64,000 nt of DNA from Hyphomonas sp. Lineage in GTDB: Bacteria; Pseudomonadota; Alphaproteobacteria; Caulobacterales; Hyphomonadaceae. The notes beneath the pieces are model-generated. The model saw only the letters and a program-made list of their open reading frames with translations. It did not search any database and was not told where the DNA came from. Shown one piece after another: positions 63,271 through 64,000 of the stretch. The translations under genes and the position numbers were made by a program. The stretch spans positions 1,054,001 to 1,118,000 of the forward strand of contig NZ_JAGYJH010000003.1 in assembly GCF_018402285.1 (NCBI RefSeq), given 5' to 3'. Numbering within the stretch: the first letter of the stretch is position 1; each line of letters begins with the position of its first letter.

Positions 63271-64000
63271 TTACAGCGCCGTGACAGGCGGCTTGCGACC
63301 CACCCAGGGGCGGGCGGCCTCCAGTTCCAGCGCCAGCTCGAACAGCAGGGCGTCGTCACCCCGGCGGCCGGAGAACATTGCCCCGATCGGAAGGTCCGCC
63401 GGCGACCAGCTCAGCGGAACGCTCATGGAGGCTGCCCCGGCAACGTTCATCGGTGAGGTGTAGGCCACAAAGCTGAGCACGCTGTCCATCACGGCGTCGA
63501 AATCTCCATCCGGGCCCTGTTCACCAACAGGCACGGCCGGGCTGCCCGTCACCGGGGTCAGGAGAAGGTCCAGATCGCTGAAGAAGGCGTGATACTCCTC
63601 CTGGAAGGCGAGCAGGTATCCGACGATGCCGGGAAGGTCTGCCATGCGTTCTGAGGCAAGCCCGGCCAGGCCGAGCGTCCAGGGCTCGACGATCTCAGGG
63701 CTGATGGGCTTGCCGGAATATTCGCTGACCTGGCGCGCAAAGTCCGCCGCGCCGGCCGCCCAATAGGTGATGAACGCGTCGGTGAATTTCGGCCCGTCCA
63801 TCGGGATCGTGTAGTCGATGACCGTGTGGCCAAGATCCCGGCAGAGCTGGGCCACATCCTCCAGCGCTGCGCGCGTCTCGGGATGCAGCTGCGTCCCGCC
63901 GATGGGCTCGGGCGCAAAGCCGATCCGCAGGCGCCGCGCCAGGGGCTGTACCTCGCCCAGCATTGGATAGCCGCTCGCCTGCGTTTCCGCCGCACGGAAC
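63271..64000 (-). CDS. Amidase-signature family protein, partial at the window edge
   Basis: About 240 C-terminal residues are present; the catalytic Ser-Ser-Lys core lies beyond base 64000. The visible part has LRIGFAPEPIGGTQLHPETR, YTIPMDGPKFTDAFITYW, LDLLLTPVTGSPAVPVG and the typical tail LSFVAYTSPMNVAGAASMSV with PLSWSPADLPIGAMFSGRRG. These match the amidase (AS) family, which hydrolyses amide bonds in aryl or fatty-acid amides. The substrate is unknown. It is separated from the RND adaptor by about 100 bases. Confidence 0.85.
   Translation of the reverse strand, partial: FRAAETQASGYPMLGEVQPLARRLRIGFAPEPIGGTQLHPETRAALEDVAQLCRDLGHTVIDYTIPMDGPKFTDAFITYWAAGAADFARQVSEYSGKPISPEIVEPWTLGLAGLASERMADLPGIVGYLLAFQEEYHAFFSDLDLLLTPVTGSPAVPVGEQGPDGDFDAVMDSVLSFVAYTSPMNVAGAASMSVPLSWSPADLPIGAMFSGRRGDDALLFELALELEAARPWVGRKPPVTAL

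Overview
The window is an ordinary, gene-dense stretch of chromosome from a GC-rich alphaproteobacterium. Family content (DUF1489, DUF2093, CC_3452-type secreted protein, a split glycine decarboxylase, a sigma factor coupled to a DUF6768 membrane protein) points to the Caulobacterales/Hyphomonadaceae; a Hyphomonas-like marine bacterium is my best guess. I see no phage, insertion sequence, integron, CRISPR array or plasmid function.

Layout. 0-9.6 kb: the queA 3' end, a GIY-YIG protein, rnhB carrying an unusual in-frame insert, a decayed gene, several oxidoreductases and hydrolases, tspO, a kinase with a DUF2093 protein, then recA. 9.7-23.3 kb: alaS, a tRNA-Pro gene, a universal stress protein, a Leu/Glu-type dehydrogenase, trkH, a TauE/SafE permease, envelope proteins of unknown role, and a pair of secreted amidohydrolase-fold proteins. 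23.3-34.1 kb: a frameshifted small membrane-protein gene, an acyltransferase, the glycine cleavage operon gcvT-gcvH-gcvPA-gcvPB behind a tandem glycine riboswitch, a PEP-mutase-family enzyme, a sigma factor with its membrane partner, a membrane-anchored EEP phosphatase and a DUF697 protein. 34.7-46.2 kb: argS, ispH, the dTDP-sugar genes rfbB-rfbD-rfbA, kdsA, trhO, a Pro/Glu-rich protein and a lipoprotein/thioredoxin-fold pair. 46.3-64 kb: a thiolase, pckA, an aminotransferase, a Nudix hydrolase, an acyl-CoA dehydrogenase, tryptophanase, a phospholipase-C-like/DUF4332 fusion, an RND efflux pair and a truncated amidase.

Metabolically the genes describe a heterotroph that lives on amino acids, peptides and lipids: tryptophanase, the glycine cleavage system, amino-acid dehydrogenase and aminotransferase, acyl-CoA dehydrogenase and thiolase feed central carbon, and PEP carboxykinase returns carbon to gluconeogenesis. 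rfbBDA and kdsA supply envelope sugars (rhamnose precursors and KDO).

The points most worth a second look are (i) a short TGTCC/TGGC-rich repeat found between genes and, in one copy, apparently inside the rnhB coding frame; (ii) a cytosolic zinc-phospholipase-C-like domain joined by a ~110-residue acidic linker to a DUF4332 helix-hairpin-helix domain; (iii) two broken genes, one explained by a single missing G; (iv) a catalytically degenerate amidohydrolase coupled to an intact one; and (v) a hairpin whose arms contain the stop codons of two convergent genes. I did not find an obviously new multi-gene system. Coordinates, motifs and hairpins were read by eye; no database search or folding was run.
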